A stretch of DNA of 64,000 bases, taken from the NCBI GenBank assembly GCA_038235275.1, contig JBBSUC010000019.1, forward strand, positions 1-64,000, read 5' to 3'. This DNA comes from Persicitalea sp038235275. GTDB taxonomy: Bacteria; Bacteroidota; Bacteroidia; Cytophagales; Spirosomataceae. Of the stretch, positions 46,190-55,605 are shown piece after piece. The notes below the pieces were generated by a model. The model searched no databases, was not told where the DNA came from, and saw nothing but the letters and a program-made list of their open reading frames with translations. Numbering within the stretch: position 1 is the first letter of the stretch; the number at the start of each line of letters is the position of its first letter. Position numbers and translations under genes: made by a program.

Positions 46190-47062
46190 TTATGCAAACA
46201 AATCACTCGATAAATAGCGGTCGCCCCGGTCGCAGACGATCGTCACAATAATACCAGAGTCCAATTCCTTCGCCAACTGCACGGCCGCCCAGGCCGCTCC
46301 GCCGCTACTCATGCCGGCAAACACGCCCTCTTCCCGCGCCAGGCGGCGCGTCATTTCGGTGGCGTTCTCGACCGAAATCTCAATGACGCGATCCACGCGC
46401 TTGGGTTCAAAAATCTTTGGGAGGTATGCTTCCGGCCATTTCCGAATGCCGGGAATGCTGGCTCCGTCGGTCGGCTGGCAACCCACAATTTGTACATCGG
46501 GATTCTGCTCTTTCAAGTAGCGCGAAGTTCCCATGATGGTGCCCGTAGTACCCATAGACGATACGAAATGCGTGACTTTTTGCTCGGTATCGCGCCAGAT
46601 TTCCGGCCCGGTACTGCGGTAGTGCGCCTTCCAGTTGTCGGGATTGGCGAATTGGTCGAGCATAAAATAGCCCGGCTCCTGCGACTTGGCGTTGGCATAG
46701 TCGCGGGCGCTCTCGATGCCATCGGTCAGGGTCACCTTGGCCCCGAAGGCTTCCATCGTCAGCACTCGTTCGCGGGTAGAGTTCTCGGGCATCACCAACT
46801 CGATGTCGATGCCGTAAGTGCTGGCGATCATCGCCAAAGCAATACCCGTATTGCCACTTGTCGCCTCAATCAGGCGCGTGTTTTTATCAATTTCACCCCG
46901 ATCCAAAGCTCCCTTGATCATACTGAAAGCCGCGCGGTCCTTCACACTGCTGCCGGGATTGTTTCCTTCCAACTTGCCATAAATAGTGACGTTGGGGTTG
47001 GGATTGATGCGTTTGAGTTCTACGAGCGGCGTGTTGCCGACGAGGTCGAGAATGGTGGACAT
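46190..47062 (-). CDS. cysM: Cysteine synthase B (O-acetylserine sulfhydrylase)
   Basis: 290 residues, typical CysM length. PLP lysine in 'GSSVKDRAA' (K41), 'EATSGNTGIA' (about 66-75) and the phosphate-binding glycine loop 'GTTGTIMGTSRYL' (about 171-183). The enzyme makes cysteine from O-acetylserine and sulfide (or thiosulfate). The short active-site loop and overall length favour CysM over CysK. It has an A/T-rich octamer leader upstream (47063-47107). Confidence 0.95.
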   Translation of the reverse strand: MSTILDLVGNTPLVELKRINPNPNVTIYGKLEGNNPGSSVKDRAAFSMIKGALDRGEIDKNTRLIEATSGNTGIALAMIASTYGIDIELVMPENSTRERVLTMEAFGAKVTLTDGIESARDYANAKSQEPGYFMLDQFANPDNWKAHYRSTGPEIWRDTEQKVTHFVSSMGTTGTIMGTSRYLKEQNPDVQIVGCQPTDGASIPGIRKWPEAYLPKIFEPKRVDRVIEISVENATEMTRRLAREEGVFAGMSSGGAAWAAVQLAKELDSGIIVTIVCDRGDRYLSSDLFA

Positions 47063-47107
47063 ATTGTTGAATCGTGTGATCGTTGAACTGTGTAATCGAT
47101 GTTGATT
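47063..47107 (-). repeat. Periodic leader upstream of cysM
   Basis: Read on the minus strand the leader is a series of 8-nt units ATTACAC(A)G, TTCAACG, ATCACACG, ATTCAACA running directly into the ATG. It matches the units before nqrB and fadD, in the same orientation to the gene. Confidence 0.65.
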
Positions 47108-47151
47108 TGTGGAGTTGGGTAGTCATCAAGATTTTCGTTGATCGTTGACCG

Positions 47152-48144
47152 TTAACCCTTTCCTGGTTCGCCAGCACGGTCTTTTCTCCCTTCCTCCCCC
47201 TTTAATCTATCCGCAAAACCATCCCAGCCTTGCTTAAGATTTAAGTCATACTGATTGAACGGGATTTCAATCCCTTCCTCCCGAAATTTCTCGAAAATCA
47301 CGAAGCGAATCTCGCTCTTGATGTGCTCGATGCGCCAGGCGCTGTAGGTCCAGAAGAGCAATTGGTACACCACGCTCGAATTACCAAAGTCGTTGATTCG
47401 AACTAGGGGAGTGGGGTTCTTGGCGATTTCGGCGTGTTCCTTCACGGAATCCAGCAGCACGGATTCTACGTGGCGGGGATCGCAACGATAGGCCACGCCC
47501 ACCGTAATAATGAAGCGCGTCAGGGAACGGTTGTGCGACCAGTTGATGATATTATTGTTGATAAACTTGGAGTTCGGCACGATGATACCGATGGAGTCGC
47601 GGGTCTCGACGTTGGAAGTCCGCAACCCGACCTGCGTCACACGGCCGACCAGGCCATTGTCCAGCTCCACGATGTCGCCGATGTTGATGCTACCCTCAAA
47701 GAGCAGGATCAGACCCGAAACCAGGTCGTTGAAAGTCTGCTGAAGGCCCAGGCCAACGCCTACCAGAAGTGCCGCAGAACCCGCCAGCAGGAACGAAAGC
47801 TCCATGCCCGTAACCTGTAGGGACAGCACGAAAACGACGACGTAGATGAAGTACTTGATCAGTTGAATCACCGCCTCTTGCCGCCCCTTGTCCACCTGCT
47901 TGCGGCGGAAAAAACCCCGCCGCAGAATGGTCGATATGCCCCAGATCAGCAGACGGGCAACGGTTATCAATATGACGATCAATAGCACATCGAAGACCGT
48001 TATTTCGTAGCCTTTAATGCTAAAAAGGTCGAAATCCAGGAATTGTCGGATTTCTCGTGGCAGACCCCGGCTGATCTTTTCCGCCCCTTTTTCAATGGCG
48101 GGCTTGTTCTGCAACAGAAGAAATCCTAATAAAAACCCAAGCAT
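47152..48144 (-). CDS. Mechanosensitive ion channel, MscS family
   Basis: 330 residues from ATG 48144. N-terminal hydrophobic/amphipathic helix, then three membrane helices (about 50-145); the pore helix has the glycine/alanine-rich pattern 'AGSAALLVGVGLGLQQTFNDLVSGLILLFE' (about 118-147), followed by the beta domain ('GDIVELDNGLVGRVTQVGLRTSNV') and a C-terminal alpha/beta domain. It opens when membrane tension rises and releases solutes. The signature makes the family certain; its paralogue class is not determined. It is transcribed toward cysM. Confidence 0.92.
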   Translation of the reverse strand: MLGFLLGFLLLQNKPAIEKGAEKISRGLPREIRQFLDFDLFSIKGYEITVFDVLLIVILITVARLLIWGISTILRRGFFRRKQVDKGRQEAVIQLIKYFIYVVVFVLSLQVTGMELSFLLAGSAALLVGVGLGLQQTFNDLVSGLILLFEGSINIGDIVELDNGLVGRVTQVGLRTSNVETRDSIGIIVPNSKFINNNIINWSHNRSLTRFIITVGVAYRCDPRHVESVLLDSVKEHAEIAKNPTPLVRINDFGNSSVVYQLLFWTYSAWRIEHIKSEIRFVIFEKFREEGIEIPFNQYDLNLKQGWDGFADRLKGEEGRKDRAGEPGKG

Positions 48145-48265
48145 TTTTAGTTCTATTTTTTTCGGGTGTCCGCTGCGGCATCTTGCCAATCACGAAAAAA
48201 AGCACCCCATCGTTTTCCTTTTGCTCAGAATACAATGGGGTGAAATGTAAGCAAATATTTTTGGA

Positions 48266-49471
48266 TTAGGGCGTCGAACTGAAAAAGCTCACCGTGCCAA
48301 AAAGGTAACTTTGTATTGAAGTTCCATGGTCGCCGCCGGGAACTACGATCAAATCTACGTTGGTAGCCCCGCGCTTGCGCATGGCGTCGAAGGCGTTTTT
48401 GGAATTAAAAAAGAACACCAACTGATCGGCGTCGCCGTGGTAGAGCTGCGTGGGTGTTTTAGGTTTCCAATCGTACACATTATTATCGGCCACAGCATCC
48501 AAAAAGCCCTTATCGGTGCCGTCGTTGACGCCTTTGACGAAAGCATCGGTGAAAATCGTGTTGAAGGAAACGTCGATATCGACGTTCAGACCATTTTTTT
48601 CGATTTGAGTAGCCCAAGGTTCTTTGAAGTAAGCCGATTTGGGACGGTTCAGGCCGTAGATGCGGTCGTAAGTGAGTGTCACCCAGAGGTAGGAGCGGTT
48701 GTAGCCCGCAATACCGTGGGTTTTATTATTAATCAAGTACTTCATGAAAGAGGTCTTGTCGTAGGCTCCCGCTCCCAGGCTGGACGCCCGCAGATCGAAC
48801 TCGGACAAAGCCTCTTCTTCAATTTTTTTCTGTAAAGACATAGAGGCAAAACCACCTTCCGAGTAGCCCGCGATGTAGAGTTTGTTATTCCACTTCACCG
48901 CGTTTTGTCCTTTCAGAAACTCCTTGGCCGCCCGCAACATATCCAGTGAAGTCGATGCCAGACTGGCGCGGTGTTCGTAAGGGTGGGGCAGGTCTTTGGA
49001 AGCGCCGTAACCGATGTAGTCGGGGGCAGAAATGATGTACCCCAGCGAACTGAACAGGGAGTTGAGCGAAGCGTCGGCCCCGTCTTTAAAATTTGAGGGT
49101 GCCTCACCGTCGCTGGTGATTGTGCCGTGCTGCACACTTACCAGCGAAACAGCATCGGAGGTGACGGGCAAAATCAGCGCCCCGGAGGCCATGATTTCCT
49201 TGCCGTCCGTATTCTTGGTCTTGTAGGTGATACGGTAGCCTTTGATGCCGTTCCTAAGAATGCCAGAAACCAAAGGGCCAAGGCCAAGGCTCGATAGTTG
49301 GGTGGCAATTTGGTCTTTGGAAAGCTCGACACCGATACTACTGTCGACCAGGTATTGGTTTTGTGGATCGGCGGGCGGCTCGGTGCGATCGCAGGAGGAA
49401 AAGAAAAAGAAGCTAAATGCAAGCAGCAGCCACGGCTGACGCAGCCGCAGGAAGTCATAACGTTTTTTCAT
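48266..49471 (-). CDS. Alpha/beta hydrolase lipoprotein, secretory-lipase-like
   Basis: 401 residues from ATG 49471 with lipobox FFSSC. Strand and nucleophile features: 'VSVQHGTITSDGEAPS' (about 116-131), elbow 'GYSEGGFASM' (about 195-204), acid region 'LYHGDADQLVFF' (about 341-352) and 'VPGGDHG' (about 380-386) with the catalytic His. Related to fungal LIP-type lipases and bacterial esterases; probably an ester hydrolase at the cell surface or in the periplasm. A hydrolase of a different subfamily lies just upstream. Confidence 0.85.
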   Translation of the reverse strand: MKKRYDFLRLRQPWLLLAFSFFFFSSCDRTEPPADPQNQYLVDSSIGVELSKDQIATQLSSLGLGPLVSGILRNGIKGYRITYKTKNTDGKEIMASGALILPVTSDAVSLVSVQHGTITSDGEAPSNFKDGADASLNSLFSSLGYIISAPDYIGYGASKDLPHPYEHRASLASTSLDMLRAAKEFLKGQNAVKWNNKLYIAGYSEGGFASMSLQKKIEEEALSEFDLRASSLGAGAYDKTSFMKYLINNKTHGIAGYNRSYLWVTLTYDRIYGLNRPKSAYFKEPWATQIEKNGLNVDIDVSFNTIFTDAFVKGVNDGTDKGFLDAVADNNVYDWKPKTPTQLYHGDADQLVFFFNSKNAFDAMRKRGATNVDLIVVPGGDHGTSIQSYLFGTVSFFSSTP

Positions 49472-49544
49472 TGATTCGAAAGTAGTGGTTTGCGTACGAA
49501 ATTTATAACGCAACAAACCGCGCTTTCGTTGCGCCACACCCTGC

Positions 49545-50267
49545 TCAAAACTCTTGCCCGGCGTACCAACGCAGGATACGGGCCGAGGCTTCGGGCCGCT
49601 CGATCATACCCAGGTGACCCGCGTCGGCCAGCACGAAGGGATAAATCTTTTTGGGAAACCGTGCCTGTTCCATTACCGTCTCGAAGGGAACGACCTGGTC
49701 GTCCATGCCAACGATAAAGACAATGGGAAAGGGCAGGGTAGCTAACACGTGGGTCCGATCGGGGCGGTCACGCATGGCTTCCATGCCCACAGCCAGGGCC
49801 TCGGCAGGGAGTTTGCCATAGTGCTGGATGAACTTTTCAACCTCCTCTGGGTGGGTTTCCTTGTAGCTTTGCCCAAAGAGATTGGGGGCGGTGCGACGAA
49901 GGAATGTTTCCGCGCCTTCGCCGCGCAGAAGTGCGGCCATCTGGTTGCGCTGCTCTTTCCTGTCCTCATTATCAGCCAAAGCTGACGAATGAAAGAGGCC
50001 GAAGCCTTCCAGCATCTCGGGGTATTTTTCGGCAAAAGCCAGGCTAATATAGCCACCCATCGAATGCCCGATGAGGATGAACTTGTCGATCTGCGAAGCC
50101 GAAAGCAGGCGATGCAACTCGTCGGCGTAGGCTTCCATCGTGTGGCAGTTCGTCAGCAGCGATACGTTAGGCCGCACGATAGTAAACGCATCATCCAGCA
50201 GCGGAACGATCTCGTCCCAAAGCGCGTCGTCCATGCCGTGGCCGTGAAGGAGTACGAGGATTTTCAT
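49545..50267 (-). CDS. Alpha/beta hydrolase
   Basis: 240 residues from ATG 50267 (alternative ATG 50294 adds nine residues and overlaps the fadD stop in ATGAATAG). Typical small soluble hydrolase: 'LLHGHGMDDALW' (oxyanion region), elbow 'GHSMGGYISLAFAEKYP' with nucleophile Ser, 'FIVGMDDQVVPFE' with the acid, and 'ADAGHLGMIE' with the His. No signal peptide. Co-transcribed after fadD, suggesting a role in thioester or ester metabolism, but the substrate is not known. Confidence 0.88.
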   Translation of the reverse strand: MKILVLLHGHGMDDALWDEIVPLLDDAFTIVRPNVSLLTNCHTMEAYADELHRLLSASQIDKFILIGHSMGGYISLAFAEKYPEMLEGFGLFHSSALADNEDRKEQRNQMAALLRGEGAETFLRRTAPNLFGQSYKETHPEEVEKFIQHYGKLPAEALAVGMEAMRDRPDRTHVLATLPFPIVFIVGMDDQVVPFETVMEQARFPKKIYPFVLADAGHLGMIERPEASARILRWYAGQEF

Positions 50268-50286
50268 TTTTTTTTGAATTGTTGAG

Positions 50287-51975
50287 CTATTCATCTCGCA
50301 AAGCTCTCCGCAAAATCTTCCCGACGTTCGTCTTGGGCAGTTCGTCGCGGAATTCGATGAATTTGGGGCATTTGTAGGCTGTCAGGTTTTCGCGGCAGTA
50401 AGCTTGTACTTGGGCTTCGGTGAGGTTGGGGTCTTTTTTTACGACAAAAATCTTGACTGCCTCGCCGGAGCGTTCGTGCGGCACACCCACACAGGCTACT
50501 TCCAGCACACCGGGACACTGCGATACTACGTCCTCGATTTCGTTGGGATATACGTTGAAGCCGGATACCAGGATCATATCCTTCTTGCGGTCCACGATCT
50601 TGAAATAGCCATCGGGACTGCGTACGCCGATGTCGCCCGTCTTGAACCAGCGGCCGCTTTCGTCCTCGAAAAACGTATTGGCGGTTTCCTCGGGGCGATT
50701 GTAGTAGCCGGGCATCACCTGCGGTCCCTGGGCGTAAATTTCGCCGGGTTCATCGTCAGCAGCCCACTTACCCTCCTCGGTCATGATCCTGAGTTGTGTA
50801 CTGGGCCAGGGAATCCCGATGGTGCCGACGCGGTTTTCACCAACCACTGGGTTGGATGTCAGAACAGGGGAGGTTTCCGACAGGCCATACCCCTCGGCGG
50901 GCAGGCAGCCCGTTTCCTTGTACCAGCGCTCGGCGACCACCTTTTGCAGGGCCATCCCCCCGGCGGAGGTGGCCTTCAACTGACTGAAATCCACTTCGCC
51001 GAAGCGGGAATTATTGAGCAAGCCGTTATAGAGCGTGTTCAAACCCGTGAAGATATTGACCTGGTATTTTTTCAGATCGTCAATGAATCCGTTCATGTCG
51101 CGCGGATTGGTGATGAGCAGGTTCATAGATCCGCTTTTTAGTGCCGTTAGTGCGTTGACCGTCAGGGCATATACATGGTAAAGTGGCAGGGCCGCCACGA
51201 AGATTTGGGGGGCAGCGTCGCCCAGCAGCGGTTTGAGCCATGCGGTATTGGCCTCTACGTTGGAAATTAAGTTGCGGTGCGTAAGCATCGCGCCCTTGGA
51301 CACGCCGGTGGTGCCGCCTGTATATTGGATAAACGCCAAATCTTTGTTCGACACTTCGGGCTTTTTGTAAGTGGCCGAGGCGCCCGAGGACAAAGCTTTG
51401 TTAAAGGCCACTGCTTTCGGCAGATGGTACGAAGGCACCATTTTCTTGACATACTTCACTACCAGATTTACGATCAGCTTTTTGGGAAAGCTTAGTAAAT
51501 CTCCGATTTGGGTCACGATGACGTGCTTAATGTCGGTCTCGGCGATGATTTTTCCCAGATTGGAAGCGAAATTAGCCAAAATGACGATGGCCTTCGCGCC
51601 CGAATCCGTGAACTGATGCTTCATCTCGCGGGGCGTGTAGAGCGGATTGGTATTCACGACCACCATCCCGGCGCGGACAATGCCATACATAGCCACTGGG
51701 TATTGCAACAGATTGGGCATCTGGATGGCCACCCGATCCCCTTTTTCCAGACCAATGCTTTGCAGATAAGCCGCAAACTCACGCGAAAGTCGGTCGATGT
51801 CGCCGAACGTGAGTTCTTTGCCCATGTTGGCAAAGGCGGGCTGATCGGCGTATTTTTTGAAGGCCTCTTCCATTAAATTAATCAGGGAAGGATAGGCGTC
51901 GGGGTTTATTTCGTAGGGAACGCCTTCGGGGTAGGATTTGAGCCAGGGATAGGTGTCTTGGGTGATAGCCATCAT
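50287..51975 (-). CDS. fadD: Long-chain fatty acid--CoA ligase
   Basis: 562 residues (start ATG 51975 or the adjacent 51972). ATP/AMP motif 'IQYTGGTTGVSKGAMLTH' (about 220-237), 'EGYGLSETSP' (about 368-377), 'GRWFKTGDIG' (about 442-451), 'VDRKKDMILVSGFNVYPNEIE' (FACS signature, about 460-480) and catalytic Lys in 'TNVGKILRR'. Activates fatty acids to acyl-CoA for beta-oxidation or lipid synthesis. It carries the same octamer leader as cysM and nqrB. Confidence 0.95.
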   Translation of the reverse strand: MMAITQDTYPWLKSYPEGVPYEINPDAYPSLINLMEEAFKKYADQPAFANMGKELTFGDIDRLSREFAAYLQSIGLEKGDRVAIQMPNLLQYPVAMYGIVRAGMVVVNTNPLYTPREMKHQFTDSGAKAIVILANFASNLGKIIAETDIKHVIVTQIGDLLSFPKKLIVNLVVKYVKKMVPSYHLPKAVAFNKALSSGASATYKKPEVSNKDLAFIQYTGGTTGVSKGAMLTHRNLISNVEANTAWLKPLLGDAAPQIFVAALPLYHVYALTVNALTALKSGSMNLLITNPRDMNGFIDDLKKYQVNIFTGLNTLYNGLLNNSRFGEVDFSQLKATSAGGMALQKVVAERWYKETGCLPAEGYGLSETSPVLTSNPVVGENRVGTIGIPWPSTQLRIMTEEGKWAADDEPGEIYAQGPQVMPGYYNRPEETANTFFEDESGRWFKTGDIGVRSPDGYFKIVDRKKDMILVSGFNVYPNEIEDVVSQCPGVLEVACVGVPHERSGEAVKIFVVKKDPNLTEAQVQAYCRENLTAYKCPKFIEFRDELPKTNVGKILRRALRDE

Positions 51976-52020
51976 TTGTTTGATCGTTGAATCGTGTAAT
52001 CGTTGATTTATTTAACTGTG
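51976..52020 (-). repeat. Periodic leader upstream of fadD
   Basis: On the minus strand the units AATCAACG, ATTACACG, ATTCAACG, ATCAAACA directly precede the ATG, matching the cysM and nqrB leaders. Confidence 0.65.
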
Positions 52021-52118
52021 ATATCACGCCTTCAATTTAAATAAATATTCAGATAATACTATTTTAGAAAAAAAATTGCATCACCTCGGTACTAAGTGCT
52101 TACTACATTTTAGGACGT

Positions 52119-52958
52119 TCAGGAAACCAAATACTTTTCTCCAATGCGCAGCACTTGATAAGGTGTGCCGTAGCGACGGGCTTCCTGCTCGAAGCGTGCG
52201 GGTTCTTCGGTGTTGAACTCGAAAAGGTGGTAATGGTGCGGGATGACGCAAGCCGCGCCGATTTCTTTGCCCAGTTGGGCGGCTTCTTCGGCACTGAGAT
52301 TACCCGCCACGCGGCGTTCGGGACGGTTGCCATTGATGGGCAGCATGGCTACATCTACGGCAAAAGGCATCAGCAAATTTTCCAATCCTTTGAACCAAAG
52401 CGTATCGCCGCTGTGGTACACGCGGTAGCCGCCGAACTCCACCACGTAGCCCATGAACTTGCATTGGCCCAAATCGTCACGCTCCACGGTATTGTGTGCC
52501 GCCGGAATGCCATAAAAGCGAAAATCACCGATGTCTTTTACAAAAATATCGTTCATGCCGATGGGGAAATCTACGTCGCAGCTCAGTCGCTCGGCGATGA
52601 AAGCGCGATTAGCCTCGGGAATTACCAGCTCGATGCCGTGATTGGCGTCCAGAATGGGACGCAGCGTTTCAGCGTCGAGGTGGTCGGTATGGTTGTGGCT
52701 GCTCGTGACGAGGTCGAGGAAATCCAGCCGAGCCGGGTCGATGGCCCGCTCGCTCATGCGGACGTGCGGCTTGTCGGTCTCGGCGTACTTTTTAGTAAGA
52801 GAATCGGAAAGGTAGGGATCGAACAACAAATGCTTGCTCCGCCATTGGAGCAAAAAACCACTCTGCCCCAGCCACCAAATCCGAAAACCGCTAGGTTCAT
52901 CAAAAGTGGCACGTATATCAGCCAGCAGGGCGTCGTCTTTTTGGTAAGCAGCGATCAT
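52119..52958 (-). CDS. MBL-fold metallo-hydrolase, UlaG/NAPE-PLD-like
   Basis: 279 residues from ATG 52958. 'IWWLGQSGFLLQW' (about 27-39) begins the metallo-beta-lactamase fold; the zinc motif 'SSHNHTDHLD' (about 86-95, H-x-H-x-D-H) is intact, with further ligands in 'PAAHNTVE' and 'YHSGDTLWF' and C-terminal 'IPHHYHLFEF'. Similar proteins cleave phosphodiesters or lactones of sugars or lipids. An upstream ATG at 53015 would overlap the GNAT gene and add a non-conserved peptide, so it is not chosen. Confidence 0.88.
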   Translation of the reverse strand: MIAAYQKDDALLADIRATFDEPSGFRIWWLGQSGFLLQWRSKHLLFDPYLSDSLTKKYAETDKPHVRMSERAIDPARLDFLDLVTSSHNHTDHLDAETLRPILDANHGIELVIPEANRAFIAERLSCDVDFPIGMNDIFVKDIGDFRFYGIPAAHNTVERDDLGQCKFMGYVVEFGGYRVYHSGDTLWFKGLENLLMPFAVDVAMLPINGNRPERRVAGNLSAEEAAQLGKEIGAACVIPHHYHLFEFNTEEPARFEQEARRYGTPYQVLRIGEKYLVS

Positions 52959-53011
52959 GTTGGATAATGATGAGTGATAAAGGATTGCTGATTTTGCAGA
53001 GTATGCATTCA

Positions 53012-53533
53012 TCACTCATCATTCATCACTTTTTTTAACTCCCAGCGCCAGACCAGGCCGTCGTCGGGGTCGTTGAAATCACCCGTGCGGGTGAAGCCGA
53101 CTTTCTGCAAAAGCTTGGTCGAGTAGTTCTCTTCGGGCAGGGTGTGGGCGATGACTTTTTTTACTTCGGTGTGGGCGAAGGCGTGGCTCACCAGCCCCTG
53201 TGCCGCTTCGGTGGCAATGCCTTTGTGCTGGTGCGTAGCACGAACCTCATAGCCGATTTCTACGCTTCCTTCGGCGTCGGGTTCGCCTTTGTAGCCACAG
53301 GAGCCCACCAGAATATTGTCCGGCTTGTATACGATGAGGTGTACCCACCAGTCGCGCAACGGCGGGTGAGCCTTCCAGCGTAAGTAAGCTGGAGCAAAGG
53401 TGTCGCGGTACTGCGACCATTTTTTTGGCACATTGGCTCCGATGGCCTGGGACAGTACGCTGCCGCCCATTTTCATGGCGTCGAATAGGGTGTCGTCGCA
53501 GGGAAGCAAGCGTAGGCGAGGGGTTTCAATCAT
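53012..53533 (-). CDS. GNAT-family N-acetyltransferase (RimJ/RimL type)
   Basis: 173 residues. N-terminal 'IETPRLRLLPCDD' is usual for the RimJ/RimL-like group; the acetyl-CoA site is 'EIGYEVRATHQHKGIATEAAQGLVSHAF' (about 93-120), with a QHKGIA version of the Q/RxxGxG/A loop, and 'ENYSTKLLQKVGFTRTG' at the end. It transfers acetyl groups to amines; target unknown. It starts 22 bases after the sulfatase stop and ends 53 bases before the MBL gene, so the three may form one operon. Confidence 0.88.
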   Translation of the reverse strand: MIETPRLRLLPCDDTLFDAMKMGGSVLSQAIGANVPKKWSQYRDTFAPAYLRWKAHPPLRDWWVHLIVYKPDNILVGSCGYKGEPDAEGSVEIGYEVRATHQHKGIATEAAQGLVSHAFAHTEVKKVIAHTLPEENYSTKLLQKVGFTRTGDFNDPDDGLVWRWELKKVMNDE

Positions 53534-53555
53534 GGAGTTGTGTAAAATGTCAATT

Positions 53556-55127
53556 TTATTGTGCCTCTTTTGCGCCTACTTTTTTGGCCCAGCCCTCATA
53601 AATTGCCAGCATCTCTTTCATTTTTTCAGGCATGGAAGCGGCCAGGTCATGGGTTTCGGAGCGGTCTTTGGCCATGTTGTAAAGCTCCCATTGATCTTTA
53701 AGTTTGGACGATACCAGTTTCCAGTCTCCTTGCCGCACGGCCCGGCAGCCGAAATGCTCCCAGGCGATGAAGTTGTGCGGGTTCCGTATTTTGCCTGCAA
53801 AAATCGGCACTAAACTTTTACCCTCCATCGGCTTTACTTTACGGCCATCGAAAGTAGTCGGATGTGTCGCCCCGGCCACTTCCAGACAGGTGGGCATCAA
53901 ATCCATAATATGTCCAACCTGATCGGTTTGGAAGGCTTTCTTAATCAATTTCGGATAATGCACGATCAACGGCGTGGCAATGCCACCTTCGTGGGTGAAC
54001 TGCTTGTAAAGCCGAAACGGCGTGTTGCCGAGGTTGGCCCATTCCATACCGTAGGCGTCGTATGATCCTTCCTGGCCCGTCGGCGTCACGAGCGAACGTT
54101 CGTAGGCTTCGGGTTCCAGGTCGCGTTTGGCGCGGACCGTCAGGACTTCGGCGCAGGCGCCATTGTCGGAGAGGAACATAATTAGCGTATTGTCCAGTTG
54201 CCCGGCGGCTTTAAGTTTGTCCACAATGCGGCCGATGCCTTTGTCCATTCTTGTTATCATGCCCGCGTAGGCGGCCATTTTTAGGTCCCAATCTTCCTTG
54301 TTGGGCGCGTCTTCCCAGGCCGGAATGCGGTCGTCTCGGTCGGAGAGTACCGCACTTTTGGGAAGGAGTCCCATTTTCTGCTGCCGCGCGTAACGGTCCT
54401 TGCGCAGTTGATCCCAGCCTTTCAGGTACTTGCCCTGGTACTTCGCAATTTCCTCGTCGGGCGCGTGAATGGGCCAGTGCGGGGCGGTGTAGGCCACGTA
54501 CATAAAAAACGGATCTTTTTTGGCGGCTTTGGTAGCGTCGTCGATGTACCGAACGGCGTAATCCGAAATGGCGTCGGTCATGTAAAAATTCTCAGGGATT
54601 TTGTAGGGCTGGTTGTCTTCCAGAATCAAACGACCAGGCAGTAGACGATAGTAGCTGTTAGCCCCGCTGATGAGGCCGAAGTACTTGTCGAAGCCCCGTT
54701 GCAGCGGCCAGTCGGGGCGTTCCTCGCCCACGTGCCACTTGCCCGACATGTAGGTGCGGTAACCCGCTGACTTCAAAACCTCGGCGACGGTGACCGTCTC
54801 GCGGCTTAGCCAGCCCTGGTAGGGAGTTTCGCCACTATGATCAGGCTTCGTCGTAACCATGCCGCCCATACCCGCCTGCTGCGGATAGACGCCCGTGAGC
54901 AGCGACGCCCGGCTCGGGCAGCAGCGGGCGGCGTTGTAAAACTGCGTGAATTTCACGCCTCCGGCGGCCAGTTTGTCCAGATTGGGCGTACTGATTTCGG
55001 AGCCGTAGCAGCCAATGTCGCTGTAGCCCATATCATCCACCATGATGAGGACGATGTTGGGTTTTTTGGCAAAGGTGCTGAGAGCAGAACCCAACAGCAG
55101 GACAATTATCAACAGTTTCATTTTCAT
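53556..55127 (-). CDS. Secreted arylsulfatase-type sulfatase
   Basis: 523 residues with Sec signal peptide. 'PNIVLIMVDDMGYSDIGCYG' (about 23-42) supplies the metal Asp pair; 'RCCPSRASLLTG' (about 68-79) is the sulfatase signature, where the first Cys of C-x-P-S-R is oxidised to formylglycine; 'GKWHVGEE' and 'FLSDNGA' give the Lys/His and second metal site. It removes sulfate esters from aromatic or sugar substrates. A maturation enzyme must be encoded elsewhere, because none is present here. Confidence 0.93.
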   Translation of the reverse strand: MKMKLLIIVLLLGSALSTFAKKPNIVLIMVDDMGYSDIGCYGSEISTPNLDKLAAGGVKFTQFYNAARCCPSRASLLTGVYPQQAGMGGMVTTKPDHSGETPYQGWLSRETVTVAEVLKSAGYRTYMSGKWHVGEERPDWPLQRGFDKYFGLISGANSYYRLLPGRLILEDNQPYKIPENFYMTDAISDYAVRYIDDATKAAKKDPFFMYVAYTAPHWPIHAPDEEIAKYQGKYLKGWDQLRKDRYARQQKMGLLPKSAVLSDRDDRIPAWEDAPNKEDWDLKMAAYAGMITRMDKGIGRIVDKLKAAGQLDNTLIMFLSDNGACAEVLTVRAKRDLEPEAYERSLVTPTGQEGSYDAYGMEWANLGNTPFRLYKQFTHEGGIATPLIVHYPKLIKKAFQTDQVGHIMDLMPTCLEVAGATHPTTFDGRKVKPMEGKSLVPIFAGKIRNPHNFIAWEHFGCRAVRQGDWKLVSSKLKDQWELYNMAKDRSETHDLAASMPEKMKEMLAIYEGWAKKVGAKEAQ

Positions 55128-55350
55128 ATGCTAGATATTTTATTATCGGTAGAAAGCCACAAGAAGCGGTATTTCTACTTCCATAGCTATCTTGGTGAGG
55201 ATTTGATACAAACCTCAGTCGGAATATTTGCCACAAAACCAAGGCAATAGATTCCCCAAAATAACCGAAATGGGTGAAAGTTATGAATTGGTATTCAATT
55301 TTAGTGTATTAATTTTTTACTCAAAAGACGACCACAAAACATTTACTAAC

Positions 55351-55602
55351 ATGAAAATCAAATCTCTGGCGATTGTCGCCCTACTCACCGCCCAAGTAGC
55401 ACTTTTCACGTCCTGTGCGGGCGAACAGAAGAAAACGCCCAACTCCGAAATGAACGACGTCACCAAAACCGGAGGTGACGAAAGCAACGCGGCCATTGGC
55501 GTTGGTGCCGGCAATCAGGACGAAGTGGGCGGCTACCCAGCCAACCAGGCTAACCTGCATCCCGATTCGACGCGTCGCGACACGAACGACATCCGCCGCT
55601 AG
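55351..55602 (+). CDS. Small hypothetical lipoprotein
   Basis: 83 residues from ATG 55351, lipobox LFTSC (Cys 22). The mature part is hydrophilic and unordered (rich in N, D, G, T), ends in RR, and has no recognisable domain. A longer upstream extension in the same frame lacks a signal peptide and is not used. The gene is followed within 4 bases by the inverted-repeat element at 55606. Confidence 0.65.
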   Translation: MKIKSLAIVALLTAQVALFTSCAGEQKKTPNSEMNDVTKTGGDESNAAIGVGAGNQDEVGGYPANQANLHPDSTRRDTNDIRR

Positions 55603-55605
55603 GAG

